Source of the DNA: Hemibagrus wyckioides
Lineage: Eukaryota > Chordata > Actinopteri > Siluriformes > Bagridae
DNA: 64,000 bases
Assembly: GCF_019097595.1 (NCBI RefSeq)
Contig: NC_080710.1
Span: 4,832,780-4,896,779, forward strand
Direction: 5' to 3'
The notes under the pieces are model-generated. The model was not told where the DNA came from and did no database searches. It saw only the letters and a list, made by a program, of their open reading frames with translations. Position 1 is the first letter of the stretch. Each line of letters begins with the position of its first letter. The position numbers were made by a program, and so were the translations under genes. Positions 11,866-24,146 of the stretch are shown here, in pieces.

Positions 11866-12829
11866 TATATATACATATATATATATAAAAAGAACATCAG
11901 TGAGCAGCAGTCCAGCAGATTGAAACGACTGATTTGAGGTGACAGAAAGGCAACAGTAGCTCGGCAAAAAAGCATCTTAGAAGACATCTAGCCTTGAGGC
12001 GGATAAGCAACAAGAGCAGAAGACAACATCATGTTCCTCTTGCAGTGGGCACAGGCTCATCAAAACTGGACTTTCTAAGACACGTAGCCTGATCTGATGA
12101 ATCTTCACATCTTCTTGGCTGAGTTCTAGCCTACAATCAATCATCACTTGAATGCCAAAGCCTATTTGAGTACTGTTGCTGACCGTGTTCGATCCCTTCA
12201 TGGCCACAATCATTTAATGTCACAAAGCAAATTCATTAAAAAAATTGGTTTCATGGACATAAGTTCATGGCTTTACAGTGGCCTTTCAAGTCAGTGGTCA
12301 AGAACACTTTTGGGATGTGGTAAAACAAGAGATTCGTAGTATGAAAGTGCATCTAAAAAAACTATTAAACATACAGAGAAGCAAACTAGGTCCATGTTTA
12401 ATCGTAACATACGCAAGCAAAACACACCATGTTCTTTAAATAGTCTCCATTAAATATTCTCTGAAATAGCATTAATATTTACTCAGTGTTCATCCCCAGA
12501 CCAACTTTATCTGTTTTCTGCAGCTCAACATTTTGTTGGCTTCCTGCTGCTCAGCACTTTATCTGCCCAGCTCACTCAGACTGATAACGCATGGAAAGAT
12601 TGTTATCGTTAGGCATAAGTAGGTAGGCTAAATCTACAGCTGTTTTTAGTACTATTTTAGCATTAGGAAGTCTAAAGGCAGAAAAACACATGACTCAACG
12701 CCATCAGAAATCAACAGGCCACATTGAGAAATCAACAAGTAAGCCCATTATATGGGGTTGTTCAGAATATTTTGAATTTAAATTGAGAAAATTAATTTAT
12801 AAAATAATAAATCTCATTACAGTGGCATC

Positions 12830-13440
12830 TCTCAATGGAGGGGATATATTAGGCAACAAGTGAACAACTGTTGCCTAATATATCCAACTGGGTCAGAGAC
12901 TCCAATATGTCTGGTCTTGTGGGGTCTTCCAGAAATGCAGTGGTTAGTAATGACTAAGTCCTTTCTTGTTGAACCACTTACTGACTAAGTGGTTCAACAA
13001 GAAAGGACAACTGGTGAATCAGTGGCAGGATCATGGACCCCCAAGGCTCATTAATGCAGATGGAGAGTGAAGGTTGAAAGGATGCACTATGGCAGATGCT
13101 ATTTGAGAATCTGGACAATGTTCTGCTGGGAAACCTCGCATTCAGGTGGATGTACAACCTACCTGAACAAAGGTCCAGACAAGCAAACCTTGAGTACCCT
13201 TGGTAGTTCAATGGTATTGCAAATATACCCATTGGTTCTCAACTATATTCTCTAATGGAAGGTGTTGACTTGGCCTCCAAATTCCCAGGATCTCAATCTA
13301 ATCAAGCATCTCCTCACTACTTACAAGACGTAAAGAATCTGATATTAGCGTCTTGGAAGCAGATACCACAGCACCCCTACAGAGGTCTTGTACTGTAGAG
13401 TCCATAACTTAACAAGTCAGGCCTTCTTCAGTGGAACACA
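12830..13440 (+). mobile_element. Tc1-like remnant (family D)
   Basis: Fragments of a Tc1 family also seen at 29860-30266. Matching words include GATATATTAGGCAACAAGTG near the left end, CTTGTGGGGTCTTCCAGAAATGCAGTGG (12915-12943, the helix-turn-helix region) and CAGATACCACAGCACCCCTA near the right end. The sequence GATATATTAGGCAACA recurs inverted at about 12868-12885, making a local hairpin. Another hairpin is formed by TAAGTCCTTTCTTGTTGAACCACTTA at 12955-12981 with its inverse to about 13007. No frame is intact. Coding strand is inferred from the order of these words. Confidence 0.7.
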
Positions 13441-13779
13441 CATGAAACACAATAATAGTCAGATGGTTCATGAATGTTATGGATGATCACTGTATGAGCA
13501 TTTTGCTTTGGTTCAGTCTAACACAAGAAAACAATTTTACATGGACAGTGGACATTGTATTGAGTCTAAATAAAGGTAGATCATGTTTTGCTTTGGTCAC
13601 TTATAGGAACTGCAGCATGTGCTAAACTAATCTACACAGACAGACTTCCTGTGTAGCCCTATGTGGCTTATTATACAGCTCTGTCAGATAGTATGTGGTT
13701 GGTCTGTTACACATTTAACGAGGAGTAACCTCTCAAACTCCACCATAGCCCAGTTCAGAAGTATGTTATTTACAAACAT

Positions 13780-14120
13780 ACACAATAAGGCCAAAAATTA
13801 GTGGACACCTGACATCACCCCTGTATGTGCTTGGGAGATTTAGACCCCATTTGCTGTTATGAAAACCTCCACTCTTCTGGTAAGGATTTCCACTAGATTT
13901 TCTAAGGTACCTGTGTTAATGAGGTCAGGAACTGATGTCAAGCAAGAAGGCCTGAGGTGGAGTCAGTGTGGAAGTCAGGGCTTTTTCCCAGTCACTCGAG
14001 TTCATTTACATAAACACTGACAAACCATGTCTTTAACAACCTCCTTTAACCAACCCTCCTTACCTATAGACCTTGTTTACACACCCCTGCACCAAGAACC
14101 AGGTGATATTTTTGTTTGAG
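13780..14120 (-). mobile_element. Tc1-like remnant (family E, 3' part)
   Basis: Begins with a terminal-like word, AGTGGACACCTGACATCACC, then carries the reverse complement of a transposase C-terminus: GCTGTTATGAAAACCTCCAC, GAGGTCAGGAACTGATGTCA and CAGTCACTCGAGTTCATTTA. Only the 3' part of the element remains and it is full of small deletions. The layout parallels the terminal part of the family B element, but the sequence is a different family. Confidence 0.65.
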
Positions 14121-14484
14121 GTTGGCAAGGTACTCTAAGCATGCTTTGTAATAGTTCACAAAACCGAGATGCATTTGGTATCCATTTTCTTTTAACTATA
14201 TGCTATTTTATGACCATGGTGTATGAAGACAAACAGTACATTAGAAGGCAAGTAAAATCATATTATATTAACATGAAACATTATATAAATATTAAGATTA
14301 GCGTAGTGTAATCAAACGAAAGCCTTCGTAGCCTGACGCTACATGAGCACAGGTGATTATAGTGTAAATGCACTTAGATGAGATTTCATTTAGTTTATTC
14401 ATGAGAAATGCGCCATGTCTCAGGTCTCAGCATTAACATAAATAAACTTCCTGTGACCTCCATATCGCTATAATAGATCAAATA

Positions 14485-14523
<39 letters not shown>

Positions 14524-16072
14524 GTATATTGGGCAGTAGTGTTGTATTGGTTGTGGTTGTGCTGTTGCACTTTGTCACCTACCAAATCCCACCAACCCCC
14601 TACACAAGTGTACTTATTATTACACACAGATCATCTGATGAAGGTGACTTTACTGAGTGAATATATTACAGATGTAGAAAGGGGGGGAAATTAGTTATGT
14701 CTTAGCAGATAGAACGCACAACAACGTTCCTGTCCAATGGCTTGTGGTGATCTGGGACACGTCTAGGCTGATCCCCAAAAAATAGATCAAGTGCTGCAGG
14801 TCATCATGAGTCTGGAGAAGGTAACAGACGAGAGGCAAATATGAGATACGCACAGACCTTGATCTACCAAAATTTGATTTGATGATGAGGCAATGGAAAT
14901 TTGACATAAAGGTGAGGTGTACATGTGTCATCTGGTCTCCTTCCAAACTGAATATACAAGAGAAGCACACAAAAGGAGGCTGGTGGTTACTTCCTATCTT
15001 TCCCACACAAGTAATCCTGAGAACTGTCTTTCTGGAGTTTATTCGACTAGATGCTGTGCCGATCCGTTAAAAGAAAACTTCCTCTTTCAGTTGAGTTGCA
15101 TGGCAAAACCTTTCAACCATGTTAAATCCCAAAAGCCACAACCTTTTTTTATGTGGCTAATTTTAACCCCATGGTTAAGCATTTAAATGTAAATAAGACT
15201 ATATAATAAAGCTGTGGCTCACACCTCGTTTCTATTGGCCACATAGTTGTGGTGATGCCAGGAGAGTGGTCTTGCTACAAATGCCACGCGGTGAATTGGT
15301 CATTTTGTTAGTAGAGTTTCACGTTGTATTAGTTCTTGGTGGATTTGTAACTTGGTATCCTGAAACAGTGTCTATAGCTGGTTAAGAGAATTGAAGGCCT
15401 CTGCAGGGTTTATACCCATATACAAGAAGACACCCAGTGAGATGTTGGACAAAATAAAAGAATACTGTGAGTCACCCAACGAAAATGAAGTTGCAAGCCA
15501 GACCCTGCAGGAAAATTGATCCAGAGGGCAACATCAGCTCCCACCTGAGACCACTGCACCATGAGATAAACGTTCTTGTATTATTCCCAACCTCTTGTTG
15601 AAAATTACTCATTAATGGACACTGGCATAGAGCTGAGTTTGCCCCCTGACCGGGTGCACTGGCTCTCCTATCGTGATGCACTAACCTCATAAAACACAAC
15701 ACTGGCATGCTTTCGTGCAGACAACCATATTGCATGCCTGGGCAGAAATGGAAAGTAGTTCAGAAGCAACTGCAAAGTCACGCTATATCTCGAACAGCAC
15801 ATTAATTCTACTGCCCAAGCATGATGTTTCTACATGGATTTTTTTGTTTGTTTGATGCATATCAAGAGACCCCTGAGTGCAGATCATGTTTTTGACACTT
15901 TAACAAATAACGGACTCCAGTGTATCCAGAGTATTGCTTATTCATGGACTAAATAATAAATATCCACCATTCCAATAAGTAGATGGAATAAGGATCCATA
16001 GTAACCAATATTATTGGCATATGCAACATTTAATTGTTATTCAGATTGGCCTCAATTGTTTGCCCTATCATG
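14121..16072. other. Intergenic DNA without a recognised gene
   Basis: Contains a (GT)n run near 14488-14520 and unremarkable mixed sequence. Open frames of 60-100 codons on both strands (for example 14695-15006 -) have no recognisable domain or splice context. Decayed mobile DNA may be present but I could not place it. Confidence 0.5.
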
Positions 16073-16080
16073 AACTAGAG

Positions 16081-16275
16081 CAGTGGTGTCCAATCTTATC
16101 CAGAAAGGGCCGGTGTGGGTGCAGGCTTTCATTCCAACCAAGCAGAAGCTACACCTGATTCCAACTGGCTAATCAACTGATCTTGGCTTCAGTGGACTCA
16201 GGTGTGTCTTCTGCTCAGTTGGAATGAAAACCTGCACCCACACCGGCCCTTTGCAGATAAGATTGGACACCCCTG
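16081..16275. mobile_element. Palindromic hAT-type MITE, 195 bp
   Basis: The ends are CAGTGGTGTCCAATCTTATC at the left and its near-perfect inverse at the right, followed inward by a second paired block (CCGGTGTGGGTGCAGG). Nearly the whole element folds into one hairpin with a short loop near 16175. Eight-base flanks are AACTAGAG (16073-16080) and ATCTAGAG (16276-16283), a one-mismatch duplication of the size made by hAT transposases. No coding capacity. Confidence 0.85.
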
Positions 16276-17489
16276 ATCTAGAGGTTATATAAATGCTGCT
16301 AATGTAATGAAACACCCATGTCAAGCTGAATTTGAAGGTATGTTAGATGTTTTCGTTGCTGAGTCAAATTCCTGTGTACCATGTGGCAATTAAGGAGATG
16401 TAAATCAGAACTGGCTTCCTGCTCGAGAGTTTTAAGTGTAGGACACTCGATCAGAGGCTTTATTTTCCAAAACACACAACCACAAAACCAGCCCACAGCA
16501 GGTCAGAACTAAACAGGTGTTAAAGATACGGTTAAACGTGTAACACACAAATCAACACTGCATGCAGATGTGATTGACCTACATATGTTACAGTGTGGAT
16601 TCACCAAAAACCTCCCACACTGGTTAATGAAGAAGTTTCTTGAAAATTTTCGGTTCAATACTAATCTCTACATAAACATGTTTTGTCTGATTGAATAAGA
16701 GGAACATTGTGAAAAAACGTCCTGACCTCAGCTATTTTCAAATCGAGAGACATTAGCATGGTGCAAATGATTACAAGAAGTCTGGGTCACTGAAATGCTT
16801 TGCCACAGAAAAAGGGCATCGTTATTTTTAATGATCTGCCTCAGTACACAGTTTTAACTGAGGTCTGATCTCGTCACTTACATTACTCCAGATGTGTCAA
16901 GAAAAAAAACCAACAGATAAGGCAGATGAAGTACTGTGATAGTGACACTTCCTTCACCATCGTTGGTTATTGAGCAACTTTTATCTGTAAGATAGTAGTG
17001 TATGTGTGTGTTCTTTCTTGAACTTGGGTTGTGGATGCTTAGGTGCACTATTTTATTATAGAGAGTTGTTATATTATTCCATATATTGTAAATTACTAAT
17101 CATTAATATTTTCTTTCACACACAATATTACGTTTAGACGTAGTTTAGTCGATCGCGCTCTTGACTCCGGTTATACAGGCGAAGAAGGCCTAGGTGAAAT
17201 TTGTTACCGTAGAGCTAAACAAACAATTTTTTCCATTTATAACATTAGAAAAAATGACATTTGCTGATTTTGATTTCTCAAGGCTGAGATAAGATCCACT
17301 GAAACTTGTTAACCAGCAAGCGGCTGGTATCATGTGTTGTCTGTAACAGGTTTGGTTATTGTATAAAGCGAGAACATGTATTTTATTTATTTATACTCTA
17401 TATTTTTACACCGTGTCCGTCCAAAGTTTGTTCTTTTTCAAACCAACTGGCAAACTATTTCAGATGATGCATGGATATTCATTAATAAA

Positions 17490-17820
17490 GGTAAAGATTA
17501 CAATCAGCGACCATTTTATTAGGAACTTGCTTTAACATTCTTGCAATCATCCAATCAGTGATCACGTGGCAGCAGTGCAATGGTCGAGAGCTTCAGTTAA
17601 GGTTCACAACAAACATCAGAATTTCAGTGAAAAAAAATCTCACTGACTTTGACATTGCTTGTTGGTACCAGATTGGTGAGTTTGGTTATTTCAGAACCTG
17701 GTTTCTTGAGATTTTGACACACAAAAGTGTCACAGATTGGTGCGAACAGCTAAAAACATCATGTGTGAAACCTATTACTGATGAGCAGGGGTGTAGAACA
17801 GAATCTTAAGCATCTAAAGC
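17490..17820 (+). mobile_element. Tc1-like 5' fragment (family C)
   Basis: Starts with ATCAGCGACCATTTTATTAG, resembling the terminal repeat of the family also seen at 10550-12354. It continues with a GATCACGTGGCAGCAGTGCA word and the decayed start of a transposase (CACTGACTTTGACATTGCTT). It stops after the first DNA-binding helix region. No right end is present. Confidence 0.7.
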
Positions 17821-17867
17821 CATTTCCCATTATCTCATGATCTATACCATCCCATTATAGTATACAC

Positions 17868-18632
17868 TATATTGCCAAAGGTTTTGGGACACCCCTCCAA
17901 ATCATGTTGTTTTTCAGGGGTTGGGCTCGGCCCCTTAGTTCCAGTGAAAGGAACTCAATGCTTCAGCTTCATACCAAGACATTTTGGACAATTTCATGCT
18001 CCCAACTTTGTGTGAACAGTTTGGGGATGACCCCTTCCTGTTCCAACATGACTGCACACCAGTGCACAAAGCAAGGTCCATAAAGACATGGATGAGAGAG
18101 TTTGGGTGGAGGAACTTCACAGAGTCCTGACCTCAACCTGATGGAACATTTTTGGGATGAATTAGAGTGGAGACTGTGAGCCAGACCAAAACCGGGACGT
18201 CTGCCTTTATGTGCACATGAATGTAATATGGAGTTTGCAGCTATAACAGCTTCAACTCTTCTGTGAAAGTTTAGGAGTGTGTTTATGGGAATTTTGACCA
18301 TTCCTCTAGAAGAGCATTTATGAGTTCAGACACTGATGTTGGACGAGAAGGTCTGGCTCGCAGTCTCCGCTCTAATTCATCACAAAGGTGTTCTATGGGG
18401 TTGAGGTCAGGACTCTGTGCAAGCCAGTCAAGTTCCTCCACACCAAACTCACTCATCCATGTCTTTATGGACCTTGCTTTGTGCACTGGTGTGCAAAATG
18501 TCTTGGTATGAAGCTGAAGCATTAAGAGTTCCTTTCACTGGAACTAAGGGGCCGAGACCAAACTCTGAAAAGCAACACCTGAATTTAATGATTTGGAGGG
18601 GTGTCCCAAAACTTTTGGCAATCGAGTGTATT
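17868..18632. mobile_element. Fold-back Tc1 derivative with inverted transposase halves
   Basis: The ends are inverted repeats of about 40 bp beginning CACTATATTGCCAAAGGTTT (a variant of the family B terminus, but continuing GGGACACCCCTCC). Each arm carries a C-terminal transposase fragment. The left arm reads on the + strand from a GTGCACAAAGCAAGGTCCAT region to a decayed DE motif at about 18130-18180. The right arm carries the same region on the - strand, including [14 protein letters not shown] and [20 protein letters not shown] (18283-18522). The arms meet near 18190-18240. All frames are broken, so any movement would need transposase supplied elsewhere. Confidence 0.8.
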
Positions 18633-18759
18633 TAATTATATATAAGCATGTTCATATAACATATAATAATAGTATCTATGCAATTGCCACAATCACTTTT
18701 GTGCTCAAGTCTCCATCATTGAACATTTGATAACGTCAAGTCAGAGCTATGAGAAACTG

Positions 18760-18920
18760 AGAAATCAGTTTTTAATGTACAGCTTTGTAATCGCACTTCC
18801 CTTTTGAGTCTGGTTCCTGTCAAGGTTTCTTCCTTAAATTGTCCCAGGGAATTTTTCCCACACCACCACTGCCTCTGACTTGCTCATTGGAAATAAATAT
18901 AAATTGTTATAATTTATATA
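18760..18920 (+). repeat. Dispersed fish repeat fragment
   Basis: Holds the run TCTGGTTCCTGTCAAGGTTT, CTTCCTTAAATTGTCCCAGG and TTTTTCCCACACCACCACTG, a sequence I recognise as common in teleost genomes, probably a transposon 3' segment. The class cannot be told from this copy. Confidence 0.5.
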
Positions 18921-18929
18921 CTTAATGTA

Positions 18930-21700
18930 AAGGTTGTTTGCGACAATGTCCATGCTAAAAAGAAAATATATTAAGACATTTATTTTACAAATAGTGTATA
19001 CTCATTGGAGAGTTTTGAATGTAAAACCTACACCAACAGGTCTTAAAAAAAGAGATATATCATGTAAACATACAGTATAGCATAACATGATATGTTATTT
19101 GCATCCATGCTAATGCAGCAGCAATACAGTACATGCTGTCTTAAAGACATAGAGATGGACAATTTCTATATTTACCATCTAGGTCAAATGCCCTTTCAGT
19201 TGAAAATAAAAAAATAATCAAAAGTTACCTAACTTCACTCGCATCCACAGCAGCGTTAATAGCAACTGTTTAATCTTGTGATGGATCTGCTGCTTTACTC
19301 TCTGTGACAGTTTCTGTTTCATGTGTTTAATCATTTAGCATTTCTACAGTCTTTTATTACCAGTTTATTACCATGTTATCTTAATATTATGACATAGTTT
19401 GCTCATACGAACGATCTGAACAAACATTTGTTTACGTTTCATAGAGAGCAAGGCACAACCTAAGGTGGGGGAGGCTGTAAGAGACTTTATTTAGTAGTTT
19501 CTATATTCTGTGGTATGACAAAACTTCCTGGTTGCCATACCAACAAAAATAAAAAAAATCACACCAGAAAGATCTTAAGAGAAGATAGTTTATGTAAAAA
19601 TTACACACAGACTATTGTTTTCAGTTCTGTGTTACCTTATCGTCCTCAAATGTGTGTGCGGGACAAACACGTCTTGGACAGAGAAGACAGATGGCTGGAG
19701 AGAGGTGTGAAGGAGGCCATCTAGGTGGAGGTGGAGGTCTTAGGAACAACCTGTCTCCTATTTTTCATACTGCTCTTTCATCCATCCCCAAGAAAAATCA
19801 GGACCTCTTCACAGGGAACTTTCCACCAAGAAAAGCCACACCTAAGGACTTCCCCATCCACTCCCATATTCTCTGATTGTTATCCCTAATACCTAACACA
19901 CTCTCTTCTCACTCACCTTCTCTGGGGTCATTACATCCTAACCACTCCCCTTACTCCATTCTCACCTTCCTCTTGTTCCTTCAAGGACCCTGGAGGACAC
20001 AAACTCCTGCCAACTTCCCTCAGACTGAAGAAGCTGATCTGAGTAGTAAAAAAAACTCCAGTTGCCATGACTTACCTTTCACCTGGACGACTGAGACTCT
20101 TCACAGACACTCTGTGTTTAGTGGCCATTTAAAACGAGGCAAATTTACTATTATTTGATTTGATAATTTCTGTTATATTTGGACATATTCTCAAAATGCT
20201 TATATAGCCTGCAGAATTAAGTAGTCAGGTTTCGAATATGTATTACAATATCACTGTATATAATGTGTCCTGCTATTAAAAGTAACTATGCTAGTTTTGG
20301 GATTTTATTTACTGCAGCATGAAATGAAACTTGTCAATTAGAGATGTGGATAGGAGATATCCTTAGCTGTCGTGTGACGGTCCATAGATTTCTTACACTG
20401 AAAAAAAGCGAAGATTCAGGAGTGATGGAGAACTTCTCTGTTGGTGTTTTGAGAAGTTTTCAGAGAAGATCAGGAAGCCTCCGGATACTTAGCCAGTACA
20501 TTTAGACAGCACCTGCTTTGTTATAAGGCTTGTGTGCAAAGAAGGTGGAGAAAACAATCATGTCTAAACTAATGCACAGATCATTTATGCAGACAGCTGA
20601 TTAGGCATTAAGTAAAGAAAGAAACAAATTAATTCATTTAGAAAAACTTAAATAAATGAGAACATGAAGATATGTCGGGTTAATTAAAAAAATTATTAAT
20701 TAATTCTATTTAATAAATGTAAACATTATTTATTTAATTAATTAATTAATTAATTAATTAATTAACCCACTATATCTTTGTGTTCTATTTAAAAGTTTTT
20801 TTTTCTTTTTTAGAATTTATTTAACATTTACTGACAAAAAGGTTTTACTGACATTATATTTATAATATATAATATTTAATATATATATATTTTTTTTTTA
20901 AATCAGATTAAATTGTTAGATGGGGATTTTAAGCATTACAACATACCCCTCACATGTTAGAACATTTCACTTCTCTAATTTTCTGGTAAATAATAAAAAT
21001 GGATAAGTTTTATTCACATATTTGTACCAGATATATATATATATATATATAATTTATATATATCTATAAAAACCATGTAAAAGAATGAAAATGCTTTAAA
21101 TCCACAGTATTTTTTTATTCTATTTTACAAACTAGAGAAAACTGAAGTTTTAGGTCGTGCCTTGCTCTCCCCTACATACTGTATAAAGTATTGGCTAAGA
21201 CTTTATCTCTAAAAGATTTCTCTCAAGCTCGAACCCTTTGCGTGTTATTTCAGTGTTTAGAGAGATGGAAGATAATGTTTATCACCCGCTTGAAAACTGG
21301 TTATTTCTTGACATGAAGGGAAATGGAGACTAACCGCACAACTAGCGTTTATTTACACATTTTTTCCTCACCTCTTTAGAAAGAGATTAATGAGTTCTCG
21401 TTGTTTCCCCCCTCACGTTGTTGCTGTTTCTTCTCCTCCAGTCTGATTTTCTTCTCCTCCATCTTGTTTGTTCTTCGACTCCATGCAAATCACCACACGC
21501 AGACAAGCTAGTCTCGAGCTCCATCACAGCCAATTAGCGTTTTGCTCCTCAGTAGCCAATCAAATCATGGAATTTGTGAAACAGGTGAGGAGATGTTCAC
21601 GCAAGATCACAATTGTGGAAAAATTTATAATAATTTCAGGATCACCAGCTAGGGACATGTATTTATGTACTCAGTCACCCTTTACCCCTCATGTCCGACG
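18930..21700. other. AT-rich intergenic DNA, no recognised gene
   Basis: Mixed AT-rich sequence with a (TTAA)n run at about 20727-20766 and (AT)n at 21031-21065. Frames at 19515-19724 and 19877-20158 lack domains, conserved words or convincing splice partners. Nothing else is supported. Confidence 0.5.
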
Positions 21701-21704
21701 ACTG

Positions 21705-21930
21705 TGTTGATGAGAGATCTGATAGGATTGACCAGACTGGTTTGAGCTGAGAATGACTCAAGTAACCACTCTTCACAGCCGTAGTGAGCAAAAAAGCATC
21801 CCAGAATGAACTTTGACCAGTTTCAACAACAGAGAATCACATCAGGTCCCACTCCTGTCAATCAAGAACAGGAATAAGAGGCTACACTGGGCCCAGAGTC
21901 ACCAAAACCACAAACTGTTATTTGAAGGTT
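21705..21930 (+). mobile_element. Tc1-like internal fragment (family C)
   Basis: Words such as GACCAGACTGGTTTGAGCTG, GAGCAAAAAAGCATCCCAGA and GTCAATCAAGAACAGGAATA match the central DNA-binding part of the same family as 10550-12354. Both ends are missing, and stops and deletions are frequent. Confidence 0.65.
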
Positions 21931-23000
21931 TTCTAAAGTATTTTCTGGTATAAACACAAGGCAGCTTGGGTTTAACACAGGTTTTGTGTTAACTGTTTAT
22001 TTATTGTTGTATAACGTAACTTCAAGTCACTGAAACAGTCATGGATCATATGACGATTTGTCTTGAAACTTTTGCATCACATTCAGTCTAAAATGTAAAC
22101 TGAAATAATTTACTAAATATTTAAATACACAGATCAGCAGAGACTTCACCATGCTAAGTGCACATGCTAAACGGTATTTATAATTAATGCTAGTTAGCTA
22201 CAAAAGTGTAGAGGGAAAGAGAACGGCGTCGCAGCAGCGGCCCGGACGACATTAAAGGTAACACCAGCCACGTCATTTCACACGACGTCTCTCGTAAACA
22301 CACGGTGATCATTTACATCATTATGGATTTAAATAAATATTATTAAATGAGCTTTACAGTCGAGTAGATATACGTCCATTTCGTCGAATAGAGTTTATAC
22401 AAATGACACATATTAATCGGAACACTTCTTTCCGTAGTTGTACATCCGCCGGGACTTAATAAAGGCGTAATACATTATTACACCACCCGTATTCCGACAA
22501 ACTCCGCCTTTTCGCTTCGGGATTGGTGAATCAGCTCAGGCTTTCTACGCTGTGATTGGTTACTAGATATACAACTCCTTCCCATTTCTGGTTCCTAAAT
22601 AAAACTACCCGGTAACTGTAACTTGTTTAGCAAGCAAGGATAATAACTAAAGTATAATTAGTAAGGGATAAAACAAAAAATTTAAAACATGCAACAAAAA
22701 ATTCAGCAATGCTGCTCTTATAGAAAATTAATCAACACCAGATGATTACAAATATAATAAAAGCAGGCATGAATCCCATTGCATTGTTTTTCGTGTGCCT
22801 TATTTGATCTATCCTCTAAACAAATTCCTAAATTGTTTTTCTTCTTGGAATGCAAATATTCTGGTGTTTAGTTTCATCTATTTTAATTTTTGTGAATGGA
22901 TGTGCATAGAATAAATAAATAAATAAACCAGAGTCCTTTCTGGACTGACCAATCATAACGCAGGGGGTGCAGTTTGCCTGAATACGGTTGGGGAGAAAAT
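21931..23000. other. Intergenic DNA left of the cog7 locus
   Basis: No exon recognised. A moderately CpG-containing patch lies at about 22220-22310 and 22500-22560, with inverted CCAAT words (TGATTGGT) near 22552. This could be a promoter-like region, but no transcript can be assigned to it. Confidence 0.35.
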
Positions 23001-23014
23001 GAAGCTTAGGCAAC

Positions 23015-23022
23015 CCGGAAGT
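23015..23022 (+). promoter_or_regulatory. ETS-type CCGGAAGT box, possible promoter
   Basis: A consensus ETS/GABP site upstream of a GC-rich patch (23100-23250) that ends at a good donor, CTGCAG|GTATTC, at 23252-23253. The arrangement resembles a housekeeping promoter with an untranslated first exon. It could belong to cog7, whose coding exon is preceded by an acceptor-like CCCTCAG at about 24400. Confidence 0.4.
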
Positions 23023-24146
23023 AGCAGTAAACATTCAGGATATTTGCTGGCAGTCTTTAAGCCATTTTTAAAACCTCCAGAAATATTAGATTAGACTGAA
23101 ATCGTGAGTTCTAACGCTGGAGGAGGCGGTGGCGCTCCTGGAGCTGTATCTGGTCGTTATGGTCATTTCTTTCTCCTGGGCTGTTTATTTTCTCTTCGTG
23201 TCCAAACCGGGACTGGGCAAAAACTACAGGATGGACTGAACTCAGCTGCAGGTATTCTCCTCCATATTATATTTAGAAACAGATTTAAAGTACATTTGGT
23301 GAGATTATATCCTTCCCACTTTCTGCAGGCACAGAAATGTTCATTATGACCCGGTTAACTGTCATTTTCTAACCTTTTGTATTATAAATACAGTGCCTTT
23401 GTAAAGATACCGCGCGACACTGAGATGCAAATTAAGGTGGATGAAAGCGATTGGTCACCTGTGTTGATTATGCAAATTGAACGCTCTAAATTGGCTGCTG
23501 TCTTTTGTTCAATATTAGCATACTTTGTAGAATTAAACGTCCTGTTACATGGAGCCACGCGTTATACCTTTAATACATTTCTAGAGAAGTTCAGCTTTCT
23601 AGAATGGTCACGAAAATATGTTATGGCAGCTATACACAGTCGTTTCATTTTCGAAATGAATAAAACAAAAGAAACCGCCATGTTACATTACAGTTACAAA
23701 GTACTAGCACTGGAGACTCCTTCCATCATGTATATGGCATGCAATGACCTTATTAACTCCAGCTTTTAATATCAACTCCAGTTGTTTGTTTGTTGCACCT
23801 GGTACACAGCTTCTCCTTATGGGCATTGGTAGAACTCTTAAAAGGGGCGGAGCTACATAACTACCTGCGCATATCCGTGACTGTTGGAATTGCGTGGAGT
23901 CTTGTGGTAGTGGTGTGATTCGTAAATATTGTAAATAAACTGGAAGTATGAAGTTCTGTTTGATTATTTGATTATTTTGGAAATATGTTGTTTTTAAGTC
24001 AAGCTAGTTTCTGTTAGCTGTGTAGCTGATGGTGTTAATGGTCTTGGTTTCTGAATCCCAGTGAATGAGTGATAACGTGATTGAACAAGCGTGTAACTAT
24101 AGGTTATATATAGTGGTTATAGATATAGATATAGATATAGATATAA

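Larger units (their letters stand above)
10550..12354 (+). mobile_element. Old Tc1-like element (family C) split by a younger one
   Basis: Two pieces of one degraded Tc1 family lie either side of the element at 10616-11865. The left piece (about 10550-10598) has CACGCACAACTGTCTCTAGA, typical of the DNA-binding region. The right piece (about 11880-12354) continues with GACAGAAAGGCAACAGTAGC and CCTTGAGGCGGATAAGCAAC, and ends with AACACTTTTGGGATGTGGT from the DE-motif region. The order and strand are continuous once the inserted element is removed. Many stops and deletions are present, and no clear terminal repeats remain. Family identity is from memory of fish Tc1 sequences and was not searched. 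Confidence 0.75.

Noticed and set aside
23377..23769. 130-codon + strand frame
   Set aside because: No recognisable domain or conserved motif; its end runs into a dispersed-repeat word (CTGGAGACTCCTTCCAT). I could not support it as a gene.
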